Part shown: in pieces, positions 8,227 to 8,335 of the stretch
How the letters are laid out: the number at the start of each line of letters is the position of its first letter
Position numbering within the stretch: the first letter of the stretch is position 1
NCBI GenBank assembly: GCA_003450555.1
Contig: DMFQ01000443.1
Span: forward strand, 10,862-19,196
Source: Ktedonobacter sp.
GTDB taxonomy: Bacteria; Chloroflexota; Ktedonobacteria; Ktedonobacterales; Ktedonobacteraceae
Direction of reading: 5' to 3'
Length of the DNA stretch: 8,335 nt
The notes under the pieces: generated by a model
Databases searched by the model: none
What the model was told of the DNA's origin: nothing
The model's input: the letters and a program-made list of their open reading frames with translations, nothing else
Made by a program: the position numbers and the translations under genes

Positions 8227-8335
8227 ATGACCATCGATGCTGAAATCCTCCCATTTTGGCGTATGGTGCGCGCCGCCCATTCCTCTTTGGGGAAAAACTT
8301 GCCTGGAACAACCACGTCTGCGTCGATGCAGGCAA
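8227..8335 (+). CDS. Possible start of a further gene, cut by the window end
   Basis: A frame opens at ATG 8227, 24 bases after the CHAT–Clp stop, and runs to the window edge without a stop (36 codons, beginning MTIDAEILPFWRM). There is no Shine-Dalgarno sequence. An equally long open frame exists on the opposite strand, running leftward from the window edge into the end of the CHAT–Clp gene. I do not recognise either protein, and the stretch may simply be noncoding. Confidence 0.2.
   Translation, partial: MTIDAEILPFWRMVRAAHSSLGKNLPGTTTSASMQA
8299..8335. repeat. Inverted repeat at the window edge
   Basis: TTGCCTG (8299-8305) and CAGGCAA (8329-8335) are perfect 7-base inverted copies separated by 23 bases. 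The right arm ends exactly at the window edge, so the full length and what follows cannot be judged. It could be a hairpin or a chance match. Confidence 0.25.

Noticed and set aside
8079..8335. - strand frame running from the window edge into the end of the CHAT–Clp gene
   Set aside because: The first ~45 residues look protein-like, but the rest is the Ser/Ala/Thr-rich antisense of the acidic tail. With no start in view and a 120-bp overlap it cannot be supported.
1..8335. CRISPR array, tRNA, rRNA or transposon ends
   Set aside because: No regularly spaced repeats, cloverleaf structures, or transposase genes with terminal repeats were seen on reading both strands.

Overview
The window carries three genes, all on the + strand, plus short flanking regions. 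The combination points to a Chloroflexota bacterium, most likely of the Ktedonobacteria type. The evidence is moderate GC content, a large DUF4012 membrane-anchored protein, a secreted propeller-like protein rich in paired cysteines, and a CHAT–Clp fusion. This placement is an inference from protein style; no marker gene is present.

Layout. Positions 3-1538 hold the 3' part of a gene for a probably secreted beta-propeller-like protein whose start lies before the window. It is followed by a strong two-part hairpin (1583-1623) that looks like a transcription terminator. Positions 1793-4357 encode a single-pass membrane protein with a disordered acidic cytoplasmic N-terminus and a large extracellular DUF4012 region. 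A gap of about 210 bp (4358-4566) contains a near-consensus sigma70-type promoter (4456-4485) and a leader hairpin (4503-4538). Positions 4567-8202 encode a 1211-residue protein that joins an N-terminal CHAT (caspase-like) domain to a complete ClpC/ClpA-type double-AAA+ unfoldase. The last 133 bp contain no confident gene.

The main item is the CHAT–Clp fusion. All AAA+ motifs in both ATPase rings look intact (Walker A/B, pore-loop tyrosines, arginine fingers, sensors). The CHAT domain, however, lacks both residues of the His/Cys protease pair: the His-Gly motif reads Pro-Phe, the usual cysteine position is His, and there is no cysteine from residue 192 to beyond the end of the CHAT fold. The ClpC middle domain, which normally mediates regulation, is replaced by a short acidic linker. 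I read this as an unfoldase machine whose usual control element has been lost and which carries a pseudo-caspase module that may sense or dock partners. No partner gene is visible here.

The first two genes encode envelope or extracellular proteins. The third has its own promoter and is probably transcribed separately, so there is no strong case that the three genes form one functional unit.
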